Origin: Nostoc sp. TCL26-01
Lineage (GTDB): Bacteria; Cyanobacteriota; Cyanobacteriia; Cyanobacteriales; Nostocaceae
Length of the DNA: 64,000 nucleotides
Assembly: GCF_013393945.1 (NCBI RefSeq)
Contig: NZ_CP040297.1
Span: 5,683,296-5,747,295 of the forward strand
Direction of reading: 5' to 3'
The position numbers and the translations under genes are program-made. Numbering within the stretch: position 1 is the stretch's first letter; every line of letters starts with the position of its first letter. Shown in pieces: positions 7,579 to 16,175 of this stretch. The notes under the pieces were generated by a model, which made no database searches, was not told where the DNA came from, and was given only the letters and a program-made list of their open reading frames with translations.

Positions 7579-7900
7579 TAAAGGACTTACGCAGTATCAC
7601 TAAATTTTCTGGCTTTTTTGTCAATAGTCAATAGTCCAAAAAAACTTGATTTTGAACGCCAGTCCGCACAACGGGGGAAACCCCCGCAAGCGGCTGGCTC
7701 CCATTGACTATCGACTATTGACCACCCTCCGAAGGGTTTATTTGTTGAGTGCGTAACCCGCATTTCTCACAAGCGGTAGGGGCGGGTTTACAGAAATGAT
7801 TAATGATTAACAATGATCTTAATGAACCCGCCCCTACAATCTTTGGACAAAGAGAAAACATCAGTTTAATAAGTCTGGGGAGAAATCCGGGGTACGTCCT
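7579..7900. mobile_element. Nested MITE: AGGACTTACGCA element interrupted by a TAACCCG element
   Basis: The outer element starts AGGACTTACGCA (7579-7590) and ends in the matching inverse TGCGTAxGTCCT, split by an inner MITE at 7754-7894. The inner element is flanked by TA on both sides (7754-7755 and 7893-7894); removing it restores GTGCGTA-CGTCCTAGC, nearly identical to the intact right end GTGCGTAAGTCCTAGC at 33982-33997. The interior holds STRR heptamers and a GGGGGAAACCCCC hairpin. Confidence 0.7.
7754..7894. mobile_element. TAACCCG-type MITE, copy A (inner element)
   Basis: About 140 bp with terminal inverted repeats TAACCCGCATTTCTCA and GGAGAAATCCGGGGTA and an inner inverted repeat GTAGGGGCGGGTT/AACCCGCCCCTAC. 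Near-identical copy at 33399-33540, more diverged copies at 29409-29540 and 38401-38540. No coding capacity. Confidence 0.8.
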
Positions 7901-8020
7901 AGCTTTGTCAAAAGTCAATAGTTAATGGTCAGAATCATCATAAAATCGGGTAAATTTATACGGAATAGATGCCAAATATACTGGAGTTAAGAGAAAGATA
8001 CACAAGAAATGTGATGAATT

Positions 8021-8539
8021 ATGAGTAACAAGCCCCTTTTCTCTTTGATGATAGTAGCGATCGCTGCCAGCCTCACCAACTGTAGTACACCTCCCACCAC
8101 AACCCAAAATACCATATCTCCAGCCCCATCGCCTAGCATGGCTCAACTCAGAGCTAAAACCAATAACACTGAGCCTAAAGCAATTTCTGGTAAAACAGTT
8201 AACGTCACGTTGTATACCAGTGATGTACAGTGTCAAGAATTACTTCCACTACAAGTTGCTGTCCCCGCCGCCGAACCAGTCACTAATACCGTGGGTAAAA
8301 TTATCGCAGCACAAGACACCGCCGACTTTAACTTATCTGGTTATCGTGTCAGAGTTAGAAATGGCATTGCCACAGTAGACTTACGACTCTCCCCTCAGTC
8401 TAGAAGGCAATTCGCATCATTATCTAGCTGTGAACAATTTGTTCTCTTTGGTAGCCTCCGCAAAACCTTAACTAGTAATCCTCAGTGGAAAATTAAAGAC
8501 GTGCGCTTTACCGAAAAAGGTGAGGATATTGTACTTTAA
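8021..8539 (+). CDS. GerMN-domain lipoprotein
   Basis: A 172-residue exported protein. Residues 1-21 form a lipoprotein signal peptide ending in the lipobox-like SLTNC with C21 as the lipid-modified cysteine, followed by a Thr/Pro/Ser-rich spacer to about 50. Residues about 58-172 (VNVTLYTSDVQCQELLP, VGKIIAAQ, VRVRNGIATVDLRLSP, LFGSLRKTLTSN) fit the GerMN domain found in sporulation proteins and in many cyanobacterial envelope lipoproteins. Its role is unknown, probably cell-surface. The gene is monocistronic on the plus strand. Confidence 0.78.
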   Translation: MSNKPLFSLMIVAIAASLTNCSTPPTTTQNTISPAPSPSMAQLRAKTNNTEPKAISGKTVNVTLYTSDVQCQELLPLQVAVPAAEPVTNTVGKIIAAQDTADFNLSGYRVRVRNGIATVDLRLSPQSRRQFASLSSCEQFVLFGSLRKTLTSNPQWKIKDVRFTEKGEDIVL

Positions 8540-8667
8540 TCAAGAACATCCAAACAGCAGTGTAGGTTGATCGGATGTTTGCCTTTGCTATTTCACAGGC
8601 GATCGCCCTACAAAACCTTTTTTCAAAATAATCGCTTCAGATGCTCATAATACCATACCCAGGTAAG

Positions 8668-9384
8668 TTAAATAGATCGCCAACGCAACAAGACAATGCC
8701 CATCACCAAAAACCAGAGTTGTTGAACACTCACCGATACAGTGATGAATGCACCCAAATCGATTCCCAACAACTCAGCTAATTGAAAAACCAACAGCGTT
8801 GCTGATACTAAGCCCAAGAATCCTAACCAGCGAGATACTATTCGAGTTTGCAAAATCGTCAACGACACCATCGCTAACCAGATAGCTGCAAATAAGCTCA
8901 CACCTAGCACTTCCCCGACTGAGCCAGCATAGTTGTTGAGAACTTGATATACAACAGCGATCGCCTCACGAGTTTGGCTAGATGTTGCTGGATTGGTATA
9001 AACTGTTGCTAAAGCGGGCATGGCAACGAGCCAGCGAATAATACCTAAACAACGAGCAATAGTAGAAGCTACACCAAACCCAGCCGCAATGCGTAGCCAG
9101 AGAGAATAAGATTTTCCGTGGCTTAAAACTTGCATCGTTAACAAAGCAGCTACCCAAAAAAGCATCGAGTAAGCCAGATAGATGAAGTAACCAAGCCTAA
9201 CTGCTGCTGCATTTTGAACTAAAAGTGGTAGCATTACATCTGCTGGATCACCCAAACTTTGGGGCCAGTTGATCGCCTGTCCTAAAATAGCAACAGGGAC
9301 AAAGAGCAGCAGACTTTCAACAACCAGAACCCAACCAGCGATGAGATGCAGAGGTTTTGGAGACAAGACGTTTTGTTCTGACAT
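8668..9384 (-). CDS. DUF4386-like integral membrane protein
   Basis: About 238 residues with six probable membrane segments (LIAGWVLVVESLLLFVPVAI, LGYFIYLAYSMLFWVAALLT, IAAGFGVASTIARCLGIIRW, and three more), resembling DUF4386 proteins. I chose the ATG at 9384 (MSEQNV) rather than the one at 9411, because the MerR-type promoter has its -10 at 9420-9425 and transcription should begin near 9412. The gene lies downstream of a MerR regulator on the same strand, so it is the likely target and may respond to a drug or other lipophilic ligand. Function otherwise unknown. Confidence 0.75.
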   Translation of the reverse strand: MSEQNVLSPKPLHLIAGWVLVVESLLLFVPVAILGQAINWPQSLGDPADVMLPLLVQNAAAVRLGYFIYLAYSMLFWVAALLTMQVLSHGKSYSLWLRIAAGFGVASTIARCLGIIRWLVAMPALATVYTNPATSSQTREAIAVVYQVLNNYAGSVGEVLGVSLFAAIWLAMVSLTILQTRIVSRWLGFLGLVSATLLVFQLAELLGIDLGAFITVSVSVQQLWFLVMGIVLLRWRSI

Positions 9385-9419
9385 GATAGTTTCACTTAGT
9401 ACAGGAATCACCTGTGCTA

Positions 9420-9450
9420 AAGGTAGAGTCTCTCATTATGTGAGAGTCAA
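9420..9450 (-). promoter_or_regulatory. MerR-type promoter/operator with 19-bp spacer
   Basis: Reading the minus strand: -35 TTGACT (9450-9445), a 19-bp spacer CTCACATAATGAGAGACTC, and -10 TACCTT (9425-9420). The spacer contains the dyad GACTCTC...GAGAGACTC. Over-long 19-bp spacers spanning a palindrome are the hallmark of promoters untwisted by MerR-family activators, and the MerR gene is the next gene upstream. Confidence 0.8.
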
Positions 9451-9512
9451 CCCCTTCTCTACGGAACGCTGAATGGGGAATTCAAAAAAGGTCGATTAGA
9501 TATTCTGCTATC

Positions 9513-10367
9513 TTAATTAGACTCAAACGGTTCAATTGGGACTTGCAGTTCCACCACCACCGGCTGATCTCGCACTCGCAGCGTTTCTGCCCCAAACAAA
9601 TGAATTTCTCGAATTGCTCCACTCGTGGTATAACCATTTGTACCAATCCAAGTAAAGAGAGCTATAATCGCCTGGGTAATGTTGCGAATCATCCCACTAT
9701 GAACAACACTAGCAACTTGAGCGATCGCTGGCAATTGGCGAACAGTAATCCCCGTTTGTCCAGTGTCCCAAGTTGGTTGAATGGGTTCCGGAATAGCGAT
9801 CGTAAACTCCATGTCAATGTTCGTTTCTGTATACTCTGAGATGTGATACAGGACAATCTCACAGCCAATCGGCACAATATTTTGCTCTTTCAACCAAGCG
9901 TAGAGTTGCCGAATCAACATCCCTCGATATTTAGGCATCTCAGCAGCAGTAGGCACAATCTGATGAGCAGAGGCAATGCAACACCCAGGCACAGACTTGA
10001 TAATCACATCATAGGCGGAAGGCTGTCCTTCTTGCTCTAGTTGACGTAACCGAGCAGAAAGGCGATTTAGCCGTCCTTGAGTGTCTTGAAGTTGTTGATG
10101 CAGTTCTTTCTGTTTTGATTGCAGCAGATGTTGGAGTTGTGCTGAAGGCAAATCTTTTCGCAGTAAATCAGCAATCTGCTCTAAGGGTAGCCCCAAATCC
10201 TTGAGAGCTAAGATCCGGTTGAGTCGAGGTAACTGCTCAATCGTATAGTAGCGATAATCTGTAAACTGATCAACATGAGCTGGTTTGAGCAAACCTAGAT
10301 CATCATAGTGGCGCAGCATTCGCACAGATACTTGTCCTAGCCGGGAAAAATCTCCTATCTTGAACAC
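9513..10367 (-). CDS. MerR-family transcriptional activator with GyrI-like effector-binding domain
   Basis: A 284-residue regulator. Residues 2-70 are the MerR winged helix-turn-helix (KIGDFSRLGQVSVRMLRHYD...DYRYYTIEQL). Residues about 75-115 form the dimerising coiled coil (QKELHQQLQDTQGRLNRLSARLRQLEQ). Residues about 120-284 form a GyrI/BmrR-type ligand-binding domain, as in multidrug-responsive activators. It lies upstream of the membrane protein gene, whose promoter shows a MerR operator. The inducer cannot be inferred. Confidence 0.9.
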   Translation of the reverse strand: MFKIGDFSRLGQVSVRMLRHYDDLGLLKPAHVDQFTDYRYYTIEQLPRLNRILALKDLGLPLEQIADLLRKDLPSAQLQHLLQSKQKELHQQLQDTQGRLNRLSARLRQLEQEGQPSAYDVIIKSVPGCCIASAHQIVPTAAEMPKYRGMLIRQLYAWLKEQNIVPIGCEIVLYHISEYTETNIDMEFTIAIPEPIQPTWDTGQTGITVRQLPAIAQVASVVHSGMIRNITQAIIALFTWIGTNGYTTSGAIREIHLFGAETLRVRDQPVVVELQVPIEPFESN

Positions 10368-10427
10368 AGGCTTATCACTAAATCTTCAAACAGAATTGTG
10401 GCACTTTTCTCTTCAAATCGTCTCCAT

Positions 10428-10700
10428 CTAGGATTCTGTGTCACTATTTGCCTCTTTTCCCACCAGCCATTGCTCAATCAATTCCGCGACAATATCACTC
10501 ATTTGTCGTTCCTGCGCCACTGCTGAGGCTTTTAGCTGTCGATGTAGTTGTTTGGGTAGGTAGAGAGTTGTTCGAGTATAAGCAGGGTCTGTACTCTTAC
10601 TTTGAGCCGTCGTTTGCTCTACATTTGATGCTGGTTGATCTCGCTGTTGACGACTACGAGCAGCATCAATTAAATCATCAAATCGGCTAGTTTTTTTCAT
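10428..10700 (-). CDS. Ribbon-helix-helix DNA-binding protein, partner of ParA
   Basis: A 90-residue protein with a charged, disordered N-terminal half and a C-terminal ribbon-helix-helix domain (YTRTTLYLPKQLHRQLKASA, then QMSDIVAELIEQWL; about 41-80). It lies 163 bp downstream of a ParA ATPase on the same strand. Small RHH proteins serve as the centromere-binding partner (ParB/ParR equivalent) in type Ib plasmid partition loci, so the two genes may form a partition or positioning module. The role on a chromosome is unknown. Confidence 0.7.
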   Translation of the reverse strand: MKKTSRFDDLIDAARSRQQRDQPASNVEQTTAQSKSTDPAYTRTTLYLPKQLHRQLKASAVAQERQMSDIVAELIEQWLVGKEANSDTES

Positions 10701-10774
10701 ACTTAAATTACAAATTACAAATTACGTCTGATGTGAATTACAAAAATCAACGATATGTCGAGGATTCTGGTGCG

Positions 10775-10804
10775 GTAGAGACGTTGCAATGCAACGTCTC
10801 TACA
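10775..10804. repeat. 30-bp palindromic repeat, copy 2
   Basis: GTAGAGACGTTGCA followed by its inverse complement, between the tandem ParA and RHH genes; same family as 4725-4755. Confidence 0.85.
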
Positions 10805-10863
10805 ACGATAAATGTAGGGTTTTCGTCTTTAATACACATTAGGCGTAAATTACAAATTACGAA

Positions 10864-11454
10864 TTAGTCTAATATTTCCTTTCCCACCCCCGCATAACAT
10901 CGCCAAGCAATTTGTGCATAAGCATCTTTGACAGCATTAACTGGAACTCCTTCTAAAGCAGCACGCTGGAACACTGCTAAACGGCGAATTCCTGATTTAA
11001 ATACAGGTAAATCTGCATTTAACAGAGTTGTTCTCGCCTCTTCTCCCGCTTTATTGGGATTTGGAGGCATAATAGTTAGTAAAATTTTATAGTTTTGTTT
11101 GATTTTTTTCAGTAATTCCATCATTTGTAACGTTGCGCCTAAAGCGATCGCATCTGGTGTAGTCGGTATTACCAATAAATCACAGCCTTTGGCAATAGTT
11201 TTTAACTCGGCTGGGTCTGGTCTGGCTGGTGTATCAATGACGATATGCTCATAAAGCCCCGCTAAATTTACTCCCTGCTTTTCATCAGCTACCTTAAAGG
11301 GTAAACAACCCCGATTCGACCAATCTAACGCACTACGGTTTAAATCACCGTCTACTAACAGTGTATCAGCTTTGGTTTGCAGATATGTAGCTAAATGCAG
11401 TGCCGTTGTAGACTTACCCACTCCACCCTTAAACGCCGCTACGGTGATAATCAT
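10864..11454 (-). CDS. parA: ParA/MinD-family partition ATPase
   Basis: A short 196-residue ParA with the deviant Walker A box KGGVGKST (9-16; K9 and K14), the Walker A' region VDGDLNRSA and Walker B IVIDTPARPD. Its length matches the small type Ib plasmid ParA proteins that position cargo by ATP-dependent DNA binding. The RHH gene follows on the same strand, and a perfect 24-bp palindrome lies upstream at 11526-11549. It may be a relic of an integrated plasmid or a chromosomal positioning ATPase; sequence alone does not decide. Confidence 0.88.
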   Translation of the reverse strand: MIITVAAFKGGVGKSTTALHLATYLQTKADTLLVDGDLNRSALDWSNRGCLPFKVADEKQGVNLAGLYEHIVIDTPARPDPAELKTIAKGCDLLVIPTTPDAIALGATLQMMELLKKIKQNYKILLTIMPPNPNKAGEEARTTLLNADLPVFKSGIRRLAVFQRAALEGVPVNAVKDAYAQIAWRCYAGVGKEILD

Positions 11455-11498
11455 TTTTCTGATCAGCGCAAATAATTTTTTGATTCTACTATATACCT

Positions 11499-11556
11499 AA
11501 ACATTTAAACATTTAAATTCTATACAAACATCTAAATATTTAGATGTTTATATGTT
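11499..11556. promoter_or_regulatory. Palindromic operator/centromere candidate upstream of parA
   Basis: The perfect 24-bp palindrome AAACATCTAAAT/ATTTAGATGTTT sits at 11526-11549. It is preceded by AAACATTTAAACATTTAAAT and followed by ATGTTTAA, so repeated AAACAT half-sites cover about 55 bp. RHH partition proteins bind arrays of short repeats like these to repress parA and to serve as centromere. Confidence 0.6.
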
Positions 11557-11731
11557 TAATTTAGTAAGTGTACATTTGTTAAGCATACTATCTATAAGTA
11601 TACAAAACAAATTCAGTAAACTGTAGACATAAAAGTATAAAATATTGTAGTTACTGAAAATTGCTAAAAAATAGGGCAGACAAGCCCAAACTCATATGAT
11701 GTGTGGCTTTCTTAATTTTGATTAGACTGGT

Positions 11732-13438
11732 TTAAGATTCAGGCTGAGATGAGCTTTCAAAAGCAGGACAGTAGCCTTCTAGAGTGACTTTAAAGTTATA
11801 TAGAGGGGAAACTGGATTCCAGCAACGTTGTCCCCGTTGGTGACGGCAAGTACCGCAGCAATCAATATCTGATAAAGTAAAGCGATCGCTATTTTGAGTG
11901 AGTAGTTCTTTTTGGGTTAATCCCCTTAGTACCAGTTCTTCACCTTGCCATCTCGCCTCTATTAAACCAGTATCAGCAAACTGTCGCCAGCGCGGATCGG
12001 CAGTAATTGCGTCGGGTAAAGTAACAGTAATCACTGTACCTAATTCTGTCAGTTCACCTTCATAATTTGTTTCTGGTGCGGCTGGTTGTAAAAAAGTATC
12101 GCCAATGGGTAGTTCCACTAAAGTACCAGCCGCCGGTGAATGGATGTGATAACGATTTTGCAACTCTTCTAAACTGGTTAAATCGGCTAGGTAAGCAGGG
12201 GAACCGTGAACAAAAATCACGTGCTGGGGACGCAAATTATGAATTAGCTGAGTAGTACCGGGGCCATCACTGTGTTGAGCCATCAGATAGCTTTCGGTAG
12301 TGGTGGGTGCTGAGTATTTTTTATTAACTCTAATATCAATTTTTTCTGGGAGTAAGATTAGCCAAGGCCCAGTTTCCGGTTGGCAATATTGCTCCAAATT
12401 AGCGGTGGAATCAGTCAGAACAATACAGGGCGATTTACCTACAGTGCTACGATGTTCTGGTTGTAATCGTCGGACACGGGGACGCACACGCTCATCCCAA
12501 AATAGAGGTTGATGACGAGCGAAGTTTTGCACTGAGGCTGGTAGATGGGGTAATAGTTCTAGATAAGCATCGCACCCCGTAGCCACAGCCCCATCCACCC
12601 AAATATCTAAATCTCTGCCGGTGAAATGGTGATGGGAACGCAGCAACATCAATAGTTCTTGTCCTAATCCTAACGCAGGAGTAGGCAACAATACAGAACA
12701 ACGATCAGCGATCGCCCGATTAATTCTCTCAGCTAATTGGTTTTCTTGGTTGCGGCGGTGGGGGTGTCGGGATGTACCGTAAGTCCCTTCGATAATCAAC
12801 ACATTCAATTCTGTTCCCCGCAATTCTTCTAAGCGCAAACCTTCAACTAGGCGGGAGTTGGAGAGGAAAAAATCTCCGGTGTAGAGTAACTTGTAAGCCC
12901 GATCTTCTGTAGTATAGGTGATGAGAATTGCCACTGCTCCCGGTAAATGTCCGCAGGGAAAGATTTCTACTACTAGCCCATCGTGCAATTCTACAGGCGA
13001 TCGCAACGGCAATGCTTGACAAAAAGGCGGCACATCTTTCTTATCCAACCAATTTAAGGGCAGCAACTTGCTAGTTACTTCACTAGCATAGATGGGTAAG
13101 CGAGGAAAAGCTTGATGTAGTGCCAGCAAACCTCTAGCATGATCTGGATGAGCATGAGTCACTAACACCAAATCTGCGGGTAAGGGTGGAGTTCGTTGTG
13201 GAGAGGATTTGTTTAAATTTTTCTGCAAGAAGGAAATATCGCCAAAACCACAATCCAAAATGATGCGGTATGGCCCCATCCGCACCAATAAACATACACC
13301 CTCATCATTGTGTTGAACACTATAGGGCAAACATTCTAATTCTGTTGTCGTTTCCCCTGGCTCAATCCGAGAGTATGCTGATAGATTATCTTTCATCCTC
13401 TCTTCCTCTCCAATCTCATCATCATTTATCCGTACCAA
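11732..13438 (-). CDS. Metallo-beta-lactamase/beta-CASP-like RNA-processing family protein with C-terminal Cys cluster
   Basis: A 568-residue protein. The N-terminal MBL core carries the zinc ligands H95, H97, D99, H100 (THAHPDH) and later GHLPGA and TGDFFLSNSRLV. The middle resembles the beta-CASP domain of CPSF-73/RNase J-type nucleases (VLLPTPALGLGQELL, VFVHGSP). Residues about 519-556 contain a cysteine-rich cluster (CCGTCRHQRGQRCWNP...GYCPAF) likely to bind a metal. An RNA substrate is probable but not shown. The first Met is at 13438; Met15 (MKDNLS) is an equally plausible start. The gene is monocistronic. Confidence 0.8.
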   Translation of the reverse strand: MVRINDDEIGEEERMKDNLSAYSRIEPGETTTELECLPYSVQHNDEGVCLLVRMGPYRIILDCGFGDISFLQKNLNKSSPQRTPPLPADLVLVTHAHPDHARGLLALHQAFPRLPIYASEVTSKLLPLNWLDKKDVPPFCQALPLRSPVELHDGLVVEIFPCGHLPGAVAILITYTTEDRAYKLLYTGDFFLSNSRLVEGLRLEELRGTELNVLIIEGTYGTSRHPHRRNQENQLAERINRAIADRCSVLLPTPALGLGQELLMLLRSHHHFTGRDLDIWVDGAVATGCDAYLELLPHLPASVQNFARHQPLFWDERVRPRVRRLQPEHRSTVGKSPCIVLTDSTANLEQYCQPETGPWLILLPEKIDIRVNKKYSAPTTTESYLMAQHSDGPGTTQLIHNLRPQHVIFVHGSPAYLADLTSLEELQNRYHIHSPAAGTLVELPIGDTFLQPAAPETNYEGELTELGTVITVTLPDAITADPRWRQFADTGLIEARWQGEELVLRGLTQKELLTQNSDRFTLSDIDCCGTCRHQRGQRCWNPVSPLYNFKVTLEGYCPAFESSSQPES

Positions 13439-14845
13439 AAACCAGAATTTCCCGGAATTTTGGCTTTATTGCTTAGGGGTAAGTTTCGATAGTGCGCCCC
13501 TAAAACCTGAGCAAGTGAATTGTTGATTGGGGAGAACACCTCTTACGAACTCGTACTGGTTCGTAAAAGTTGAGTAACGAAAAATTACCAAAATCTAGGC
13601 AAGAGGCAAGTACCTCTAACCTCTGAGCTACACTGTAGTCCTGATGATCTGCTGCCAACAATGGGGTTTTTCTCAATGGGCAGAACCATTGCCATGATAG
13701 TTATCTGAATCATAAAAGCCATTTTTCGTCCCAAAGAATAGGCACGAAATACTAAATAAAACCGTTAAACCAACTAAAATCAGTTTTACGTCCATTGGTT
13801 TATCACTCAATCAGAAAGACTTTCCTATATTAATAGCGCGTTTGTCAAATCTAGCGTAATCGCCAGAAAGTTTTTACTATGTTTGGGTTGATTGGGCAAT
13901 AGGTAAAATTACCACAATAGTTTAGATTGTAGAACTTTTTGGTGTCACCTGTCTAGCACCAAGCCCAAAGGAGGAGAAGTTGGCGTTAAACAAGGATATC
14001 AAGTCGCTGGCGTTGCCAGATAGGCATAAGCCTACGGGAGAGTACTTCTTCTCACCAGCCTCAGAATTAATCTGAGTTCGACGGCGGGAAAATTGTAATA
14101 CTAATTCATCATACCCTACGGCTACTCCAAAGGAGAACTCGTTCGCGTAGCGTCTCCGTCAGCAGAAGAGTAGGCGCAAGTCCAAATAATCGCCTTCATG
14201 CGAGAAGCAAGCTACATCCACCAGTCGTACAGAATTCATGCTGAATTGTGACGACTGACGCATGTATTCTGTTTGATAAAATCGAAAAAAGAGATGACTC
14301 AAGCTTATAAATTATACTTGCGACACTACTACAGAAAATTTGGTTTTCATCTCTCATTGAAGCGGATATTGTATTAGTTATTAAAACTGATAGCTAAAAA
14401 AATTGTGGACAAAACAGGAAAAGATTTAGCTGCTAATCGATTTTGGTTGGAGTTTCCACAAAAATATAAAACTTAAGCGATCGCCTTAACTGAAGCTGTC
14501 ATATTTTTAAATACACACCCTAAACTCAACATTGATTTTTCCGGAAATTGTGAATTTTTCATGAGGTTGAGTGACAGAGAAACACAGAAAATTTATATGT
14601 ATTTATTATTGCGATTAAAATAAGTAATATTCTGGTTGTTAATTAGGTAATTAACGAGTCTAACGTCATAAAAATATAGTTTCCACAGAAAGAATTACAT
14701 CAGGCACTAATTAGTAATAGCTGCGTCAACTATACTTACTGTGTTAAGTATGCTTCAATTTTGTTGAGGCAGAAGTTTCGATGCACCGCATTGAATCACC
14801 AATAATAAACCAAATCTCTAGTAAGCATGAAAGTTTGTAGACTGT
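13439..14845. other. 1.4-kb gene-poor region with structured repeats
   Basis: No ORF here looks real. The stretch contains the hairpin TTACGAAC/GTTCGTAA (13543-13566), a cluster of adjacent hairpins (about 13955-14095), a cyanobacterial palindromic repeat with CTACGGCTACTCC...GCGTAGCGTCTCCG (14110-14180), a strong hairpin CAGTCGT/ACGACTG with inner AATTCA/TGAATT (14222-14257), and AGAGATGA/TCATCTCT (14290-14354). It looks like layers of decayed mobile elements plus the upstream region of the gene at 14846. Confidence 0.6.
13955..14095 (+). ncRNA. Hairpin array resembling an IS200/IS605 right end or omega-RNA remnant
   Basis: Successive short hairpins can be read: CTGGC/GCCAG (14009-14021), TAGGC/GCCTA, GAGA/TTCTC and CAGA/TCTG, ending in GAGTTCGACGGCGGG. 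Linked hairpins closed by a CGGCGGG-like tail resemble the right ends of cyanobacterial IS200/IS605-type elements, from which TnpB guide RNAs are processed. No tnpB is present nearby. This is a pattern judgement only. Confidence 0.3.
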
Positions 14846-16138
14846 ATGGCTAGTAAATTCCATTACAAATTTATGCGATGGCGCGTGTGGGTAGCTAACG
14901 CATCATTCAAATCGATGAGATTGAGTTTTTTTCCTCACGGTTGGTGGCGTAGACACTTAGATGCTGGTCATCGAAAATTAATTAAGAGTGTTTTTCCTGT
15001 GCTAGTTTTGATATCGTTTGTCTCGGTATTACTAGTCAATTATCTTCCGCCTGTTGTTGCTCAGTTACCTCGTCAAGAAATTCGTGGGGTATGGATGACT
15101 AACAACGATTTTGATATTCTCAAGGATCGGCGAAAAGTCCAGGATGCTACAAGTAAGCTACGCCAGTTGAATTTTAATACTATCTACCCTGTGATGTGGA
15201 ATTCTGGCTATGTGATGTATCCTAGTGCTGTCGCACGACGGGAAGGGATTCAACCTTTTGTGTTCCGTGGCTCAGATGGTCATGATATTCTGGCAGACAT
15301 CATTAATCAAGCTCATCGTCAAGGTTTACTAGCTATTCCTTGGTTTGAGTTTGGTTTTATGGCTCCCCCAACTTCAGAACTAGCACTCAACCATCCAGAG
15401 TGGTTGACACAAAAACGCAATGGTGAAGAAACTTCTATTAGTGCGGCGGGTGAGGTAGTATGGCTTAATCCTTTCCATCCCCAGGTGCAGCGATTTATTA
15501 CCGATCTCGTGGTGGAGGCTGTAACTCAATATGATGTTGATGGGATTCAGTTTGATGATCACATGAGTTTGCCTCATGAGTTTGGCTACGATAGATACAC
15601 TGTTGATCTATACACAAGAGAAACGAAGAATCCTCCTCCAGCAAATTCACAAGATCCGGAGTGGGTAAATTGGCGTGCAGATAAAATCACAGCATTCATG
15701 ATTCGGCTTAACCAAGCGGTAAAGTCAAGAAAACCCAATGTGATTTTCTCAATTTCTCCCAATTATTATGATTTTGCTTATAGGTTTCAACTGCAAGACT
15801 GGCTGAATTGGATACGGATGGATATTGTCGATGAACTAATTGTGCAGGTGTATCGTCCCAATCTCCAAAGTTTCATCTCGACTATTTCCCGTCCAGATAT
15901 TCAAGAAGCGCAACGAGTTATCCCCACAGGTATTGGGGTGATGACAGGATTACGCAATAATCCTGTACCAATGCAACAAATCCAGTCTCAAGTCCGGGCG
16001 ACCCGAGAACGTGGTTTGGGGGTAGCTTTTTTCTACTACGGGAGTTTATGGAATTATTCGTCAGATGATTTCCAGGAACGAAAAGCTGGATTTCAAGCTT
16101 TGTTTCCTGCTCCTGCTTTGCGTGCCAGAATTGAATAA
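14846..16138 (+). CDS. Glycosyl hydrolase-like 10 (DUF187) exported protein
   Basis: A 430-residue protein with a signal-anchor segment at about 46-66 (SVFPVLVLISFVSVLLVNYL) and a (beta/alpha)8-type catalytic domain from about 75 (QEIRGVWMTNND) to the end. Conserved landmarks are FNTIYPVMWNSGYVMYPS, GLLAIPWFEFGF, WLNPFHPQVQRF and the acidic VDGIQFDDHMSLP, followed by FSISPNYYDF. The family is thought to act on peptidoglycan or other envelope glycans; the substrate here is unknown. The start is uncertain because the N-terminal 45 residues are poorly conserved-looking and basic. Confidence 0.85.
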   Translation: MASKFHYKFMRWRVWVANASFKSMRLSFFPHGWWRRHLDAGHRKLIKSVFPVLVLISFVSVLLVNYLPPVVAQLPRQEIRGVWMTNNDFDILKDRRKVQDATSKLRQLNFNTIYPVMWNSGYVMYPSAVARREGIQPFVFRGSDGHDILADIINQAHRQGLLAIPWFEFGFMAPPTSELALNHPEWLTQKRNGEETSISAAGEVVWLNPFHPQVQRFITDLVVEAVTQYDVDGIQFDDHMSLPHEFGYDRYTVDLYTRETKNPPPANSQDPEWVNWRADKITAFMIRLNQAVKSRKPNVIFSISPNYYDFAYRFQLQDWLNWIRMDIVDELIVQVYRPNLQSFISTISRPDIQEAQRVIPTGIGVMTGLRNNPVPMQQIQSQVRATRERGLGVAFFYYGSLWNYSSDDFQERKAGFQALFPAPALRARIE

Positions 16139-16146
16139 CCAAACTA

Positions 16147-16175
16147 GTAGAGACGTAGCATTGCTACGTCTCTAC
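16147..16175. repeat. Palindromic repeat, copy 3 (AGACGTAGC variant)
   Basis: GTAGAGACGTAGCA and its inverse complement, followed by an extra GTCTCTAC. It lies in the 33-bp gap between two convergent genes, where it probably acts as a bidirectional terminator. Confidence 0.85.

Noticed and set aside
8545..8579. AACATCC/GGATGTT hairpin as terminator of the GerMN gene.
   Set aside because: The loop is 21 nt, the stem only 7 bp and no U-run follows; too weak to call.
13595..13650. Minus-strand stretch GTAGCTCAGAGGTTAGAGGTACTTGCC looks like a tRNA D-arm.
   Set aside because: No matching acceptor stem, anticodon stem or TTCGA T-arm can be built around it, so it is not a tRNA; at most a decayed fragment.
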